A stretch of 64,000 nt of DNA from Sporisorium sorghi (taxonomy: Eukaryota > Basidiomycota > Ustilaginomycetes > Ustilaginales > Ustilaginaceae), in NCBI GenBank assembly GCA_023212695.1, contig JALCCG010000030.1, positions 1-64,000 on the forward strand, read 5' to 3'. Below are positions 23,095 through 32,441 of this stretch, piece by piece. Numbering within the stretch: the stretch's first letter is position 1; each line of letters opens with the position of its first letter. A program made the position numbers and the translations under genes. The notes under the pieces are model-generated. The model was not told the DNA's origin. It searched no databases and worked only from the letters and a program-made list of their open reading frames with translations.

Positions 23095-25944
23095 ATGAGC
23101 TCAACCACCGCTTCCACATCGCAAACTCAGGATCAACCCGGATCGTCATCATCGGCTTCGCATCGATCTTCAACGTCGTCTGGAGCAGCTGAACCGCCAG
23201 AATCTTCGAGCCCATCAAGCTCAGCCGGACCGTCGTCTCCTGCACCACCACAACAGGCCGATTCGCCGTCCCGGCTCGGCTCCAATTTCTGGTCTTCGTG
23301 GATCTCGCCCTCTTCGTCTTCAGCCGTTGCCGCGTCTGCAGCTATGGAGAAGAGATCCAAGCCGCGACGTCCTTCGTTTGAGGAGTTTCGGGCTGAGGAG
23401 CCTCCACAGGCGCGTCTGATTCGTCTGCGCGGGCTTTTTGATACGCTGCTCGACGAGGACGACGAGCAGGCGTTGGCTGGTGGCAGGGCGAGGGAGGAGT
23501 GGATCAAGTCGGCTCGTCGCGCACGATATGGTGCCGGTGGGAGTCTGGCTCGTGGCAGTCTGGCGCCCTCGGACATTCGTAATTCTACCGTCGGCTTTGA
23601 GGCCTGTACCACATCGGCCTCCGCTTCGTCTTCCGACTCGAGCTCTGCATCGTCATCGTCTGCTTCCGACAAAGTATCATCATCGTCCTCCGCGTCATCG
23701 ACAGATTCGCAACTCCCGGCACCACCACCGCCACCTCGACAATCGTATGCCAAGGAGCTGCTCAACCAGTGTCGCAAGTGCCGCGAGGATCTCGAGGCGC
23801 AACGTGAACGTCTCATCGAGGAGCAAGCGAAACGCTCCGAAAGCCCTTCCCGCTCTTCATCTTGGGGCTTGCCCACCTGGCTCGGAGGTAGCGACAAGGC
23901 CACAGATACGCAGAAGGATGCCGCAGAATCCTCGAAAAGCACTATCGCAACGGTCAAGCAAAAGATCCTGCCCAAGTCTCTGTCCGGCTCGTCGAAAGAA
24001 GAAGAAAAGGCGACATCAGATTCCACATCGTATCTCAGCTCCATCGGATCTCTCCTCGGCTATGGATCAACATCGACCTCAGACGCCGAAGCCCTCGGCT
24101 ACGGCCACAACCCGCCAGATATGGAGCACGAAGCTGGATGGACAGGCAGTGGTGTATGGGGCCTCTCCGCCGTCGGACACAAGAAGCGCGCCGCCGATCG
24201 CGATCGAGACGAAAAGGTGCGCCGCGGGGACAAGGTCGACGACGACGGTGGCGCTCGGCAACGACAGATCGAATGGGAGGGCTTCCTCGCGTACGCCGAG
24301 AACAAGGAGCGCGAGCTGTACAAGATCTTTATCGAGATGGACAAGAACGCGGATATGCGGCTCGACGTACAGGAAATCCATGCTGCGCTCGACCGTGCGG
24401 GCATCGACGTGCCCCAGATATCGCTCGATGATTTCGTTGCTAGTCTCACCAGCACGCGCACCTCGGCCCATGTTAGCGGGGACAAGACGTACGTCACCTT
24501 CCCTGAGTTTCGCGACTACCTCTTGCTGCTGCCTCGCAAACCGTCAGTGCCCGAGATCTTCCGCTTTTACCAGGTGCGCAAGGCGTTTGGGCTGTTTGGC
24601 ATGGGCGGGATTTTTGCCGAGCTCGCGGTAGGATGGGGTAAGACAGAGCGCGGTGCGACTGCTGTCAACTTTGACGGCGATGTCAGCTTGGCGGGCGAGG
24701 AGAAGAAGAGGGAGTCGCCGGCGGTCAAGGAGGCCAAGCGGGCGGAAAAGCTGGGCAAGCGGCAGGAGGCGGCGGCGGCTGCTGCGACCAAGGCTGTGGA
24801 TGACACGGCTGAGGCTTCGACGGATGGGTCCGGTGCTTCTGTGGCGGCCACTTCGGATAATGTGGGCGAGGCGAAGCAGCAGGCGGCGCAGGATGCGGCA
24901 GCGGCAGCCAAGACGGCGCACGACCAGACGATCGATGAGGAGGAAGAGGAGGAGGACAACGACATGATCCACGGTGCGGTGGCGCTCAAGTTTTTGGTCG
25001 CTGGTGGTATTGCCGGCGCTGTCTCGCGTACTGCGACTGCGCCGTTTGACCGACTCAAGATCTACCTCATCACGACGGCGCGGTCTCCGGATGTCGCCGA
25101 AGCCGCCAAGGCGGCTGTGTCGGGACAGGCCGGTGCCAATGGAGCCGCGGCGGCCAAAGCGGCGGGACAAGGGCTGGGCATCTTGCGCGAGGCGCTGTGG
25201 AACCTGTACCGCGATGGCGGCGGTCTGCGCGCGTTCTGGGTGGGCAACGGACTCAACTGTCTCAAGATCTTCCCCGAGTCTGCGATCAAGTTCTTGTCCT
25301 ACGAAACGGCTAAACGCGCGTTTGCAAAGTACGTCGACAACGTGTCGGACTCGCGCGACATTTCGGGCTCGAGCCGATTCCTCTCTGGAGGGTTCGGTGG
25401 TATCACGTCGCAGCTGGCGATTTATCCGGTGGAGACGCTCAAGACGCGGCTCATGTCGTCGCAGAACGCCAAGACGTCTTTGCAGGGCAATGCGTTGTTG
25501 GCCAAGACGGCGAAGGACATGTGGGCGGCGGGCGGGTTGCGTACGTACTACCGCGGGCTGACGGCGGGGCTGATCGGGGTGTTTCCCTACTCGGCGATCG
25601 ACATGTCGACGTTCGAGGGTATTAAGTTGTTCTACATCAAGTATACGGGCAAGGAGGAGCCGGGCGTGCTCGCGCTGCTCTCGTTCGGATCCGTGTCCGG
25701 CAGCGTGGGCGCGACGACGGTGTATCCGCTCAACTTGATCCGGACACGGTTGCAGGCGGCGGGGACACCGGCGCACCCAGCGACGTACGACGGGTTCTGG
25801 GACGCCGCAAGGAAGACGTATGTCCGCGAAGGCTTTGTTGGGTTCTATAGAGGCTTGGTACCTACGCTGGCGAAGGTGGTGCCCGCGGTGAGTATCAGCT
25901 ATGTGGTGTATGAGCAGAGTAAGAAGCGGTTGGGGGTTCAGTAG
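23095..25944 (+). CDS. EF-hand-regulated mitochondrial carrier (SCaMC / ATP-Mg/Pi type)
   Basis: This 949-residue inner-membrane carrier combines a regulatory N-terminus with a mitochondrial carrier domain. One canonical EF-hand loop is visible, DKNADMRLDVQE (D416-E427); the neighbouring hands are degenerate. The carrier domain (about 626-949) has the three repeats with PFDRLK, PVETLK and PLNLIR signatures, as expected of Ca2+-activated ATP-Mg/phosphate carriers such as yeast Sal1. It is about twice the usual length because of a Ser-rich N-terminal region of about 400 residues, an Ala-rich linker with an acidic run before the carrier domain, and an Ala/Gly-rich insert in the first repeat's matrix loop. 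The start is the ATG in CACCATGAG. Its stop codon lies 104 bases from that of the convergent kinase-like gene. Confidence 0.9.
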   Translation: MSSTTASTSQTQDQPGSSSSASHRSSTSSGAAEPPESSSPSSSAGPSSPAPPQQADSPSRLGSNFWSSWISPSSSSAVAASAAMEKRSKPRRPSFEEFRAEEPPQARLIRLRGLFDTLLDEDDEQALAGGRAREEWIKSARRARYGAGGSLARGSLAPSDIRNSTVGFEACTTSASASSSDSSSASSSSASDKVSSSSSASSTDSQLPAPPPPPRQSYAKELLNQCRKCREDLEAQRERLIEEQAKRSESPSRSSSWGLPTWLGGSDKATDTQKDAAESSKSTIATVKQKILPKSLSGSSKEEEKATSDSTSYLSSIGSLLGYGSTSTSDAEALGYGHNPPDMEHEAGWTGSGVWGLSAVGHKKRAADRDRDEKVRRGDKVDDDGGARQRQIEWEGFLAYAENKERELYKIFIEMDKNADMRLDVQEIHAALDRAGIDVPQISLDDFVASLTSTRTSAHVSGDKTYVTFPEFRDYLLLLPRKPSVPEIFRFYQVRKAFGLFGMGGIFAELAVGWGKTERGATAVNFDGDVSLAGEEKKRESPAVKEAKRAEKLGKRQEAAAAAATKAVDDTAEASTDGSGASVAATSDNVGEAKQQAAQDAAAAAKTAHDQTIDEEEEEEDNDMIHGAVALKFLVAGGIAGAVSRTATAPFDRLKIYLITTARSPDVAEAAKAAVSGQAGANGAAAAKAAGQGLGILREALWNLYRDGGGLRAFWVGNGLNCLKIFPESAIKFLSYETAKRAFAKYVDNVSDSRDISGSSRFLSGGFGGITSQLAIYPVETLKTRLMSSQNAKTSLQGNALLAKTAKDMWAAGGLRTYYRGLTAGLIGVFPYSAIDMSTFEGIKLFYIKYTGKEEPGVLALLSFGSVSGSVGATTVYPLNLIRTRLQAAGTPAHPATYDGFWDAARKTYVREGFVGFYRGLVPTLAKVVPAVSISYVVYEQSKKRLGVQ

Positions 25945-26048
25945 ATGAATGGTATAGATTGCGATCACTTTGCTGTGTGTGTGAAAAGTGGCTGTGTGGA
26001 GGTGTACATCCAGGCTCTCGTGTGAAGAGTGGGTAGGGCAACGGTGTG

Positions 26049-29000
26049 TCAATCGAGACCGAGACTCTTGCGCGCGTCGTCGAGGCGCGGGCGCACCCAC
26101 ACGCTGCCGGACATTTCGATCGCTGCGTCCACCGCCCGCTTGCCGACCTGCAGCAGCTCCGGTTTGCTGGATTCAATCCAGTCGGCGAGCTGCAGCCCTT
26201 CTGCTTCGGCTTCGGCGATGCAGCGCTGCTCTACAGACGCGACGACGCAGCGCGAGAGGACCCAGGTGAGCAGTTCGGGCGCCGAGCGCGCGAAGCGGTA
26301 CAGCAGGCGCGCTGGGGTTGGCAAGGGGTCGACGTCGGGTTTGGGCGAGGTGCGGCCAGAGGAAAGGGAGGGGGCGAAGGAGCTATCTGGCGTAGAGGTG
26401 GCGTTGAGGCACGAGCTGCAGCATGAGGAAGAGGTGTCGTCTGTACCGTCGGTGGTGGGCGTCCAGTGCCTGCTTCCTCCATGAGGGCAGGGGAGCGGCT
26501 CGTCTTCTACAGCTGTATCGTTGAGGATGGGTTCCAGGTCGACGTGGAACGCAAAAATGTCCCACGGCATCCCTGCCACGCCCGCCGAGGCGTCACCCTC
26601 GTCCACCGACTTGGGCGCAAAGTAGTCGTTTGCAGGTACACTTCCCGCCGTGGCCCGCTCCTTGCGCGAGACCAACTTGCCCATTTTCTCCAAAAACGCC
26701 TTCTGCCCCCTTCCCAACAACGTCTCGCGGATTGTGGCATCCTCCACGCCGTCCCGCAGCGCAAAGGCGCGTATGAGGTTGCACCCAAGCGCCCACAGAT
26801 CCCCCGACGGGCCCATTCGTCGACCCTTCGGTCCCGGGCACGCCTCGGGTGGGATCCAGTCGTAACTCACCAGCTGTACCTGCCCGTCGCCGCCCGGAAT
26901 GCCTCTGTAGGGATTAGCGTTCTCGTAGTCGATGACGACCAGCTCGCCGTTCTCGTCAAACATGAGGTTTTCGAGCTTGACGTCTCCGTGCATCCAGCCG
27001 GAAGCGTGGAAGCGTGCGAGTGTACGGATGGCTTGCACAAAGACGTTGAGGATGACGCCATTGAGCTCGGCCTCTTCACAGCCTGCAATGACAAAGAAGG
27101 CTTCTTCGGGATAGTCCTCCTCCAGACGGACGTATCGGTCGTCTTCGGTTTTGAGGATTTTGGAAACAGCGCCGGTGCGGGTGGGGTTGAGCGTCTGCGC
27201 CTTTTGTACCTCGTCGAGGATGTCGTCTAGATAAGTCTCTTCGAGCTCCTGCGCCAGCTCGCGCGTGACCCTTCCTGCCGAGGGATCGGCGGCTCTGAGC
27301 TTGGCCTCGATGCTCTTGATCTCCATGGCAGCGTAAAAATTGCCGGCGGTGTCCATGGCCCATCTGCGCAGCTTGGCGGCCGAAGAGACGCGGTTGTCGG
27401 GCGTGGTGATGAGGTAGACCTGGCTGCCGCTGCTGCTGTCGTCGTCCACGGCCGAGCCTGATGCTGCATCGCCAGCGTCGGTGAAGGAGGGCTTGGGAGA
27501 CAAGCGTCGATTGTCACCACTGGAGCTGTTGGATCTTGTTCTTCGGTTTGTCTGCATAAAGACGGCATCCTCGTCATCTTGGTCAAAGCTGCTGCCCGAG
27601 CCTCGACGACCCCAGGGCTTGGTGACGGGATGCTCCGAGTTGGACAGGTCAGCGTCTTCAAAAGAGCTCGTGCGCGGTTCTGCTTCGGCGCTGAAGAGCC
27701 TGACGCTCAAGCCATCCGAGACTGCACCTTCACGGTAGGGGCCCGTCTTGTCGTACAGGGTGCCCTCGACCTTTTGCGGATGCAGACGCTTTGCGAGCTT
27801 GAGCGGAGGCGCGCGTGGTGACGCACCTCGTGAAAGCGGAGAAAGGGAGGTGGATGAGGTTCGATCGGTGGGTAGGAGCGATCGCAGAACTTGTGCGCTC
27901 AAGGGGCCTTTGCCTTCGAGTGCAGCATCCGAGAGCGAGACGTGCATGCCCACTGCGTCGTCCAAGCCCTCTTGGGCCTGTTGAATGGAAGGGCTTGCTT
28001 CGGTCGACGCAGCGGCAGCTGCAGCGGCTTGTTGCAAATTGGATCTGAGGCGGCGCAAGTGAGGGCGAGCGGCCTCGTCGAGATCGAGCATGCCATGAGG
28101 TCCGGCCTTGTTGGGTACGGGTGCATCCTTGGCCCTCGCCTTTGGCGCATGCGACTTGGCGGACGTCTTGTCCTTCTTTTTGGAGGGTCGATCATCGTTG
28201 GAATGCTTGACCTTCTTGGACCTTTTCTGAGCGTCGTCTTTAGCGTCGGAAATGTTGGAAGAGGCGGGATCGGACACATCGACATCGACGCTGCTTGCAT
28301 TACCGCTCGCCGGGTGAATCTGAGCAAGGGGACGGAGGAAGGGTAGCGCATCTGACGAGGCAGATGAACGGCGCCTTGGCGTGTGAATGCCGATGACGGT
28401 CTCGTGTCGCTGGAAGGCAGCTTCGGGGCCATTGGTGGAGAAGCGCCTTGGTCGAGAGGAGGGTTGTGCTGAATCGAACGGGGTCATGGGAGGTGTGAAA
28501 GCATCGGAAGGCCGACGACTGCGGGAACCTGCGCTGTAGCGCGAGGATCTCGAGCGACTGGAGCGGTACGAGGTTCCGCTATCGCTGTGGTCGTCATCCG
28601 AGGCAGAGGAATGCGACGAAAAGGCGCCGCGACTGCCACGATGGCTGTGGGTGCTAATGGCGCTGGCGACCCTCTCCCAGCTAAAGAGGCCGGAGAAGCG
28701 CTCGCGGTCATACTGTCTCCATCGTTCGTGATCCTTGCCGAGGAAGAAAGTGGCGGCCTTGGGCGCGTTGAAGCCGGGACGACCTGATGGACGGATGACA
28801 ATGGGAGCTCTTGCAGCCAGGCCTGACGGAAGGAAGGGCGTGGATGACTGCTCGACGGGCGTATCGATGTCTTTGGGTGGGTAGTGGTTCTGAATAACTC
28901 GACTGCTGCTGGCCGGAGGATGTGCTCGCCGACGCCTGGGAGTTGGAGCTACCGTAGACGAGTGCGGGGTGGCAGAATCGAGCAGATCGTCTGCGGAAGG

Positions 29001-29051
29001 GGAGTGTGCCATGGTGGGAGCTGCGGGCTTGCCGCCGGGCGGGATGGCCAT
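26049..29051 (-). CDS. Divergent protein kinase-like protein with long disordered N-terminus
   Basis: This 1000-residue protein has about 550 residues rich in Ser, Arg and Asp followed by a kinase-like fold. Visible features are a possible VAIK-like EIK in YAAMEIKSIE, the catalytic loop HGDVKLENL (H688, D690, K692, N695), a metal-loop equivalent VIDYENA (D708-Y709-E710 instead of DFG), a WIPPEA block in the place of APE, and WALGCNLI as the F-helix. Arg of HRD is Gly and DFG is DYE, but Asp, Lys and Asn of the active site are kept, so catalysis is possible. No close subfamily is recognised. An alternative start is the ATG at 29012, and the frame is open upstream of 29051 without need of an intron. 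It converges with the carrier gene. Confidence 0.75.
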   Translation of the reverse strand: MAIPPGGKPAAPTMAHSPSADDLLDSATPHSSTVAPTPRRRRAHPPASSSRVIQNHYPPKDIDTPVEQSSTPFLPSGLAARAPIVIRPSGRPGFNAPKAATFFLGKDHERWRQYDRERFSGLFSWERVASAISTHSHRGSRGAFSSHSSASDDDHSDSGTSYRSSRSRSSRYSAGSRSRRPSDAFTPPMTPFDSAQPSSRPRRFSTNGPEAAFQRHETVIGIHTPRRRSSASSDALPFLRPLAQIHPASGNASSVDVDVSDPASSNISDAKDDAQKRSKKVKHSNDDRPSKKKDKTSAKSHAPKARAKDAPVPNKAGPHGMLDLDEAARPHLRRLRSNLQQAAAAAAASTEASPSIQQAQEGLDDAVGMHVSLSDAALEGKGPLSAQVLRSLLPTDRTSSTSLSPLSRGASPRAPPLKLAKRLHPQKVEGTLYDKTGPYREGAVSDGLSVRLFSAEAEPRTSSFEDADLSNSEHPVTKPWGRRGSGSSFDQDDEDAVFMQTNRRTRSNSSSGDNRRLSPKPSFTDAGDAASGSAVDDDSSSGSQVYLITTPDNRVSSAAKLRRWAMDTAGNFYAAMEIKSIEAKLRAADPSAGRVTRELAQELEETYLDDILDEVQKAQTLNPTRTGAVSKILKTEDDRYVRLEEDYPEEAFFVIAGCEEAELNGVILNVFVQAIRTLARFHASGWMHGDVKLENLMFDENGELVVIDYENANPYRGIPGGDGQVQLVSYDWIPPEACPGPKGRRMGPSGDLWALGCNLIRAFALRDGVEDATIRETLLGRGQKAFLEKMGKLVSRKERATAGSVPANDYFAPKSVDEGDASAGVAGMPWDIFAFHVDLEPILNDTAVEDEPLPCPHGGSRHWTPTTDGTDDTSSSCCSSCLNATSTPDSSFAPSLSSGRTSPKPDVDPLPTPARLLYRFARSAPELLTWVLSRCVVASVEQRCIAEAEAEGLQLADWIESSKPELLQVGKRAVDAAIEMSGSVWVRPRLDDARKSLGLD

Positions 29052-30880
29052 GACGGTGGCTGCCTCTGCCGGCTGAGTTCGGGGGTGGGTGGAAGGCGTG
29101 AGATCGACGACGACGCTTGTTGAGCGATCAGCGTGGCGTGTGAGAAAGGCGTGTTTGGCGGTGATTGGTAGTGCAGGCGGGTGATGGAGCAGAAGCAAAG
29201 GTGGTCGCAATCAAGGATTGACGAGGCGTGGCGGGCGGTGATGGCTTGTTCGCGATGCAGCAGCACTTGCAGAGAACACTGCGGAGAACCAAATTGAAAT
29301 TTTAAAAATTTTAATCTTTTTGTGGTGCTGCAAAGGCGCGTGGTCAAAGATTGCCAACCGAACAACGCCGGTCCGAGATAGGAGAGTAGATCGTGCTGAG
29401 ATGGTGGCGTGGCGCAGAGACGTGCAGGTGGTGGCGACGATGCCTGGCCAAAGTTGATCGAGGATGATGATGATGATGATGATGATGGGAGCGACGGAAG
29501 AAGGAGGCAGAGTCTGACTTTGGATCGAGTGGCTTCCAGGACGCGGAGAACATGCGCGAGGCTGCGAGGCTGAGTGAGCGGAGCGCGACTCGAGCAGAGC
29601 AAGATCGGGTTGTGGCTTCAGTTCACGTTGTCCCGGTTGCAACGTCTGGCTTTACTGAAGCAAGCACAGCCCGTTCCTTCTCTCGCTGCGCAGACAAAAG
29701 CTTAATTCCGGCTGCGAGGGTCTCAGCACAAAAGCCTACATATTTCAAGACAGGAAAATTTGCAACTCAGTCTATGAGTGAGCCACCATCGTGACGTCTG
29801 CTGCAGCTTCTTCCTCCAGAGCGCGCCAAGACTGCTGCTCATCCTTCTCATCATCATCGTCTTGGTCTTGGCAGAGCTCGCGGCTACGCAACTGTTTCTC
29901 CAACAACAAGCTGTTGGATACATCGTTACAAACAGATAGACGGTCGATCAATCGCGCCCTGCCATCTCTGAGCGGGAATTTGAGTCATTCTGTGGCAACG
30001 ACGATGAGTGATCCTTCTGACGAGCAAGCCACAATGCCAACTGCGACTGGTGGAATGGAGGATCGGTGGGTGTCAAGTTGGTTTCGGGTTGTTGTCCACC
30101 CACCACATCCGAATCAGACTCGGATATCGAACGACCTGCATCTGACCGTTATCGGGGAATCTCCTACACGGGCTCCCGATCTTGACTCGGACGCCTGCCA
30201 GCCGTTACTGAGCCTTCTCGACCTTCAAGCGAGGCTTTTCGTGTTGGGCTGAATGCACACTGAATTTCTTTGACATTTTTCGACAATTTTGAATTTCAAA
30301 CAATTGAAAAAAAAAAATAAATAAATCGTATTTTGGCAAGGACAAACGAATAGAAAAAATCAACCGCGCGAGCTGTTCAAAGGAAAAAAAAAAACAACAA
30401 CAACAGCCAGCCAGCCAGCGAGGCAGCGAGGCAGCGAGAAAGGGTGTTGTTGTAGAGTTGTGTCCTTGCCTCGCCTATCGAGACGTCTTTTGCATAATCG
30501 TGCCTCTTTGTGTTGGTCTTTGGTCTCTCTCTCTCTCTCTCTCGCGAGTGTGCGGAGTTGTTACTGCTTGTTGCTGTTCTCATGACCTCTTTCGACTTCG
30601 TAACGCAGCGCGCTCATCTTTGAAGGGTTTGACCCCGCAGCTTGCTTCCCTTCCTCGACCATCGTATCCCATCTCATCTCATCCCGGTTTGGCTTGGATA
30701 TCTCTCTTACCTTTCTCACTACATTCTTATTCACTAGCACTCTTTTCGGACATCGCACATCAGCATCGACCGGACGACGGATCAGCAACGGGAAAAACAC
30801 ACGCTCACACCATCCTACAACGACCACCAACACCAACTTCAATTCCCCACAACCACTTTGGCAATAGCCGCCGCAGCACC
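29052..30880. other. Divergent intergenic region upstream of the MADS-box gene
   Basis: The promoters of the kinase-like gene (minus) and of the MADS-box gene (plus) lie here. It contains a (GAT)n run at about 29464-29487, AT-rich sequence at 30260-30400, and a (CT)n run at about 30524-30543. A weak candidate micro-gene on the minus strand (29772-30276) is listed separately. Confidence 0.55.
29772..30276 (-). CDS. Candidate two-exon small gene, product unknown
   Basis: The proposed exons on the minus strand are 30276-30209 and 29967-29772, joined by a 241-base intron (donor GTAACG, acceptor CGCTCAG, branch-like ATGAC). The phases match (2 bases, then 1) and give 87 residues. The start context is AAAATGTC with MSKKFSVHS. 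Exon 2 has a coding-like helical, charged composition with an acidic block DQDDDDEKDE and ends at TAG. I recognise no family. The long intron and open frames on the opposite strand make this a weak prediction. Confidence 0.28.
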
Positions 30881-32245
30881 ATGTCCACCCTGTCTGCCGG
30901 CGTTGTCGGCGTCCGCCAGCCGGGCTCCACCAGCGACAGCCCCGTCTACGACGTGCCCTTTGGCACTGTCCAGCTCGCCTCGTCCAGCAAAGACGGTTCG
31001 GGCAACTTTGATCTCGCTTCAGGCTTCGCTGCTTCCGCCGCGGACTACGACAACCAGGAAGAGGACGACGACGACGACGGCGACTCGGATGACGGCGGTG
31101 CCAAGGGCAAGCGCAAGAAGGGCAAGCGCGCGCGTTCGGAAGCCAAGGGCGAGCGCGACCTCAAGACTGGGCGCAGGAAGATCAAGATCGAGTTCATCGA
31201 GGACGACGCGCGCAGGCACATTACCTTCAGCAAGCGCAAGGCGGGCATTATGAAGAAGGCGTACGAGCTCGCGACGCTGACGGGCACGCAGGTGCTGTTG
31301 CTCGTGGTGTCGCAGACCGGGTTGGTGTATACGTTTACCACGCCCAAGTTGCAGGCGCTTGTTACGCAGGCTGAGGGACGGAACCTTATCCAGGCGTGTC
31401 TCAATGCCCCTGACCCGCCCAGCGGCGGCGCTGAGAGCGGGCAGGAGGATCAATCGGGCGACGAGGGCAGCGAGGCAGACGACGGCCTCTCGCCGTCCGA
31501 GTCGCAGGCTAGCTCGAATAAGCGCGCCGCGCAGACGAGGAAGCGCCCGCGCACCGCGTCCACCAGCAAGTCGTCCAGCACCCCCGCGTCTGCTTCCTCC
31601 GCCGCTGCTGCAGCTGGCGATGAAGATGTGGCTTCTGGCTCGCAGCTGGCCACGGCCAAGCGAGGTCGTGGCCGTCCTCGCAAGAACACGAGCGGGGCTC
31701 CGTCCTCGGGCGCAGCTGCAGAAAACGCACACCCGCCCATGCCCCCGCCGCCCGCCATGCACCAGAGCTTCAGCGACGACGCCGTCCATCAGCACCACCA
31801 GCAGCACCAACACCAACAACACCAGCAACACCAACAGCACCACCACCAACAGCAGCGGCCGCAATACACCCACGTCCCCTCGGCCGATTTTGCCGGGTAT
31901 GCAACCGGCGGCGGCTTCTACGGCGACGCGTCTAGCTCGGACCTGGGCTTTGGGCAGCAGATGGATGCGAATCAGGCGGGTTGGTCGCAGGCCATGTCGC
32001 CTAGTGCCGGGCAGGGCATGTTTGGCGCTGATCCGCATCAACAGCATCGCCATCATGCGCAGCAGCAGCAGCCGGGATCGCAGCAGCAACAGCAAGCACA
32101 GCAAGCTCAGCAGCAGGCACAGCAGCAACAACAGCAGCAACAGGCGCCGCAGTTCAACTACGCCACTCAGCACTTTGGCCACTTCAACCCGCAGCAGCTG
32201 GCGGCGCTGCCGCAGGAGATTCAGGCGCCGAGGCCTGCTTGGTGA
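30881..32245 (+). CDS. MCM1: SRF-type MADS-box transcription factor (Mcm1 family)
   Basis: This 454-residue nuclear DNA-binding protein carries the MADS box and SAM region at about residues 95-175. The DNA-binding helix reads RRKIKIEFIEDDARRHITFS, followed by KRKAGIMKKAYELATLTGTQ, typical of SRF/Mcm1 and distinct from MEF2/Rlm1. The region before it is acidic (DDDDDGDSDD) as in yeast Mcm1. A single AT-hook GRGRPRKN follows, then long His/Gln-rich activation-like segments. In yeasts the family binds CC(A/T)6GG boxes and controls mating-type and cell-cycle genes with partner proteins; in smuts a pheromone-related role is plausible but inferred. The start ATG sits in a good context (AGCACCATGTCC) after a leader with one short upstream ORF at 30582-30623. 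Confidence 0.95.
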   Translation: MSTLSAGVVGVRQPGSTSDSPVYDVPFGTVQLASSSKDGSGNFDLASGFAASAADYDNQEEDDDDDGDSDDGGAKGKRKKGKRARSEAKGERDLKTGRRKIKIEFIEDDARRHITFSKRKAGIMKKAYELATLTGTQVLLLVVSQTGLVYTFTTPKLQALVTQAEGRNLIQACLNAPDPPSGGAESGQEDQSGDEGSEADDGLSPSESQASSNKRAAQTRKRPRTASTSKSSSTPASASSAAAAAGDEDVASGSQLATAKRGRGRPRKNTSGAPSSGAAAENAHPPMPPPPAMHQSFSDDAVHQHHQQHQHQQHQQHQQHHHQQQRPQYTHVPSADFAGYATGGGFYGDASSSDLGFGQQMDANQAGWSQAMSPSAGQGMFGADPHQQHRHHAQQQQPGSQQQQQAQQAQQQAQQQQQQQQAPQFNYATQHFGHFNPQQLAALPQEIQAPRPAW

Positions 32246-32441
32246 TCTTTTGTGATGATGTGGATGGATTCGCTATATACCCCCTCCTTCGATCGCGCTG
32301 CGGAGTTTTGTGTTTTGGATCGCATGTTCTGTTCCCTTCTGTTTTGACTCTTGTATCGCACGCTCTGGATCCACGCTCTCTTTCAATCCCATCGTTGTGT
32401 CGACGTTCGCAAGTCTATTGTATTGAAGGAAAGTGCGAACA

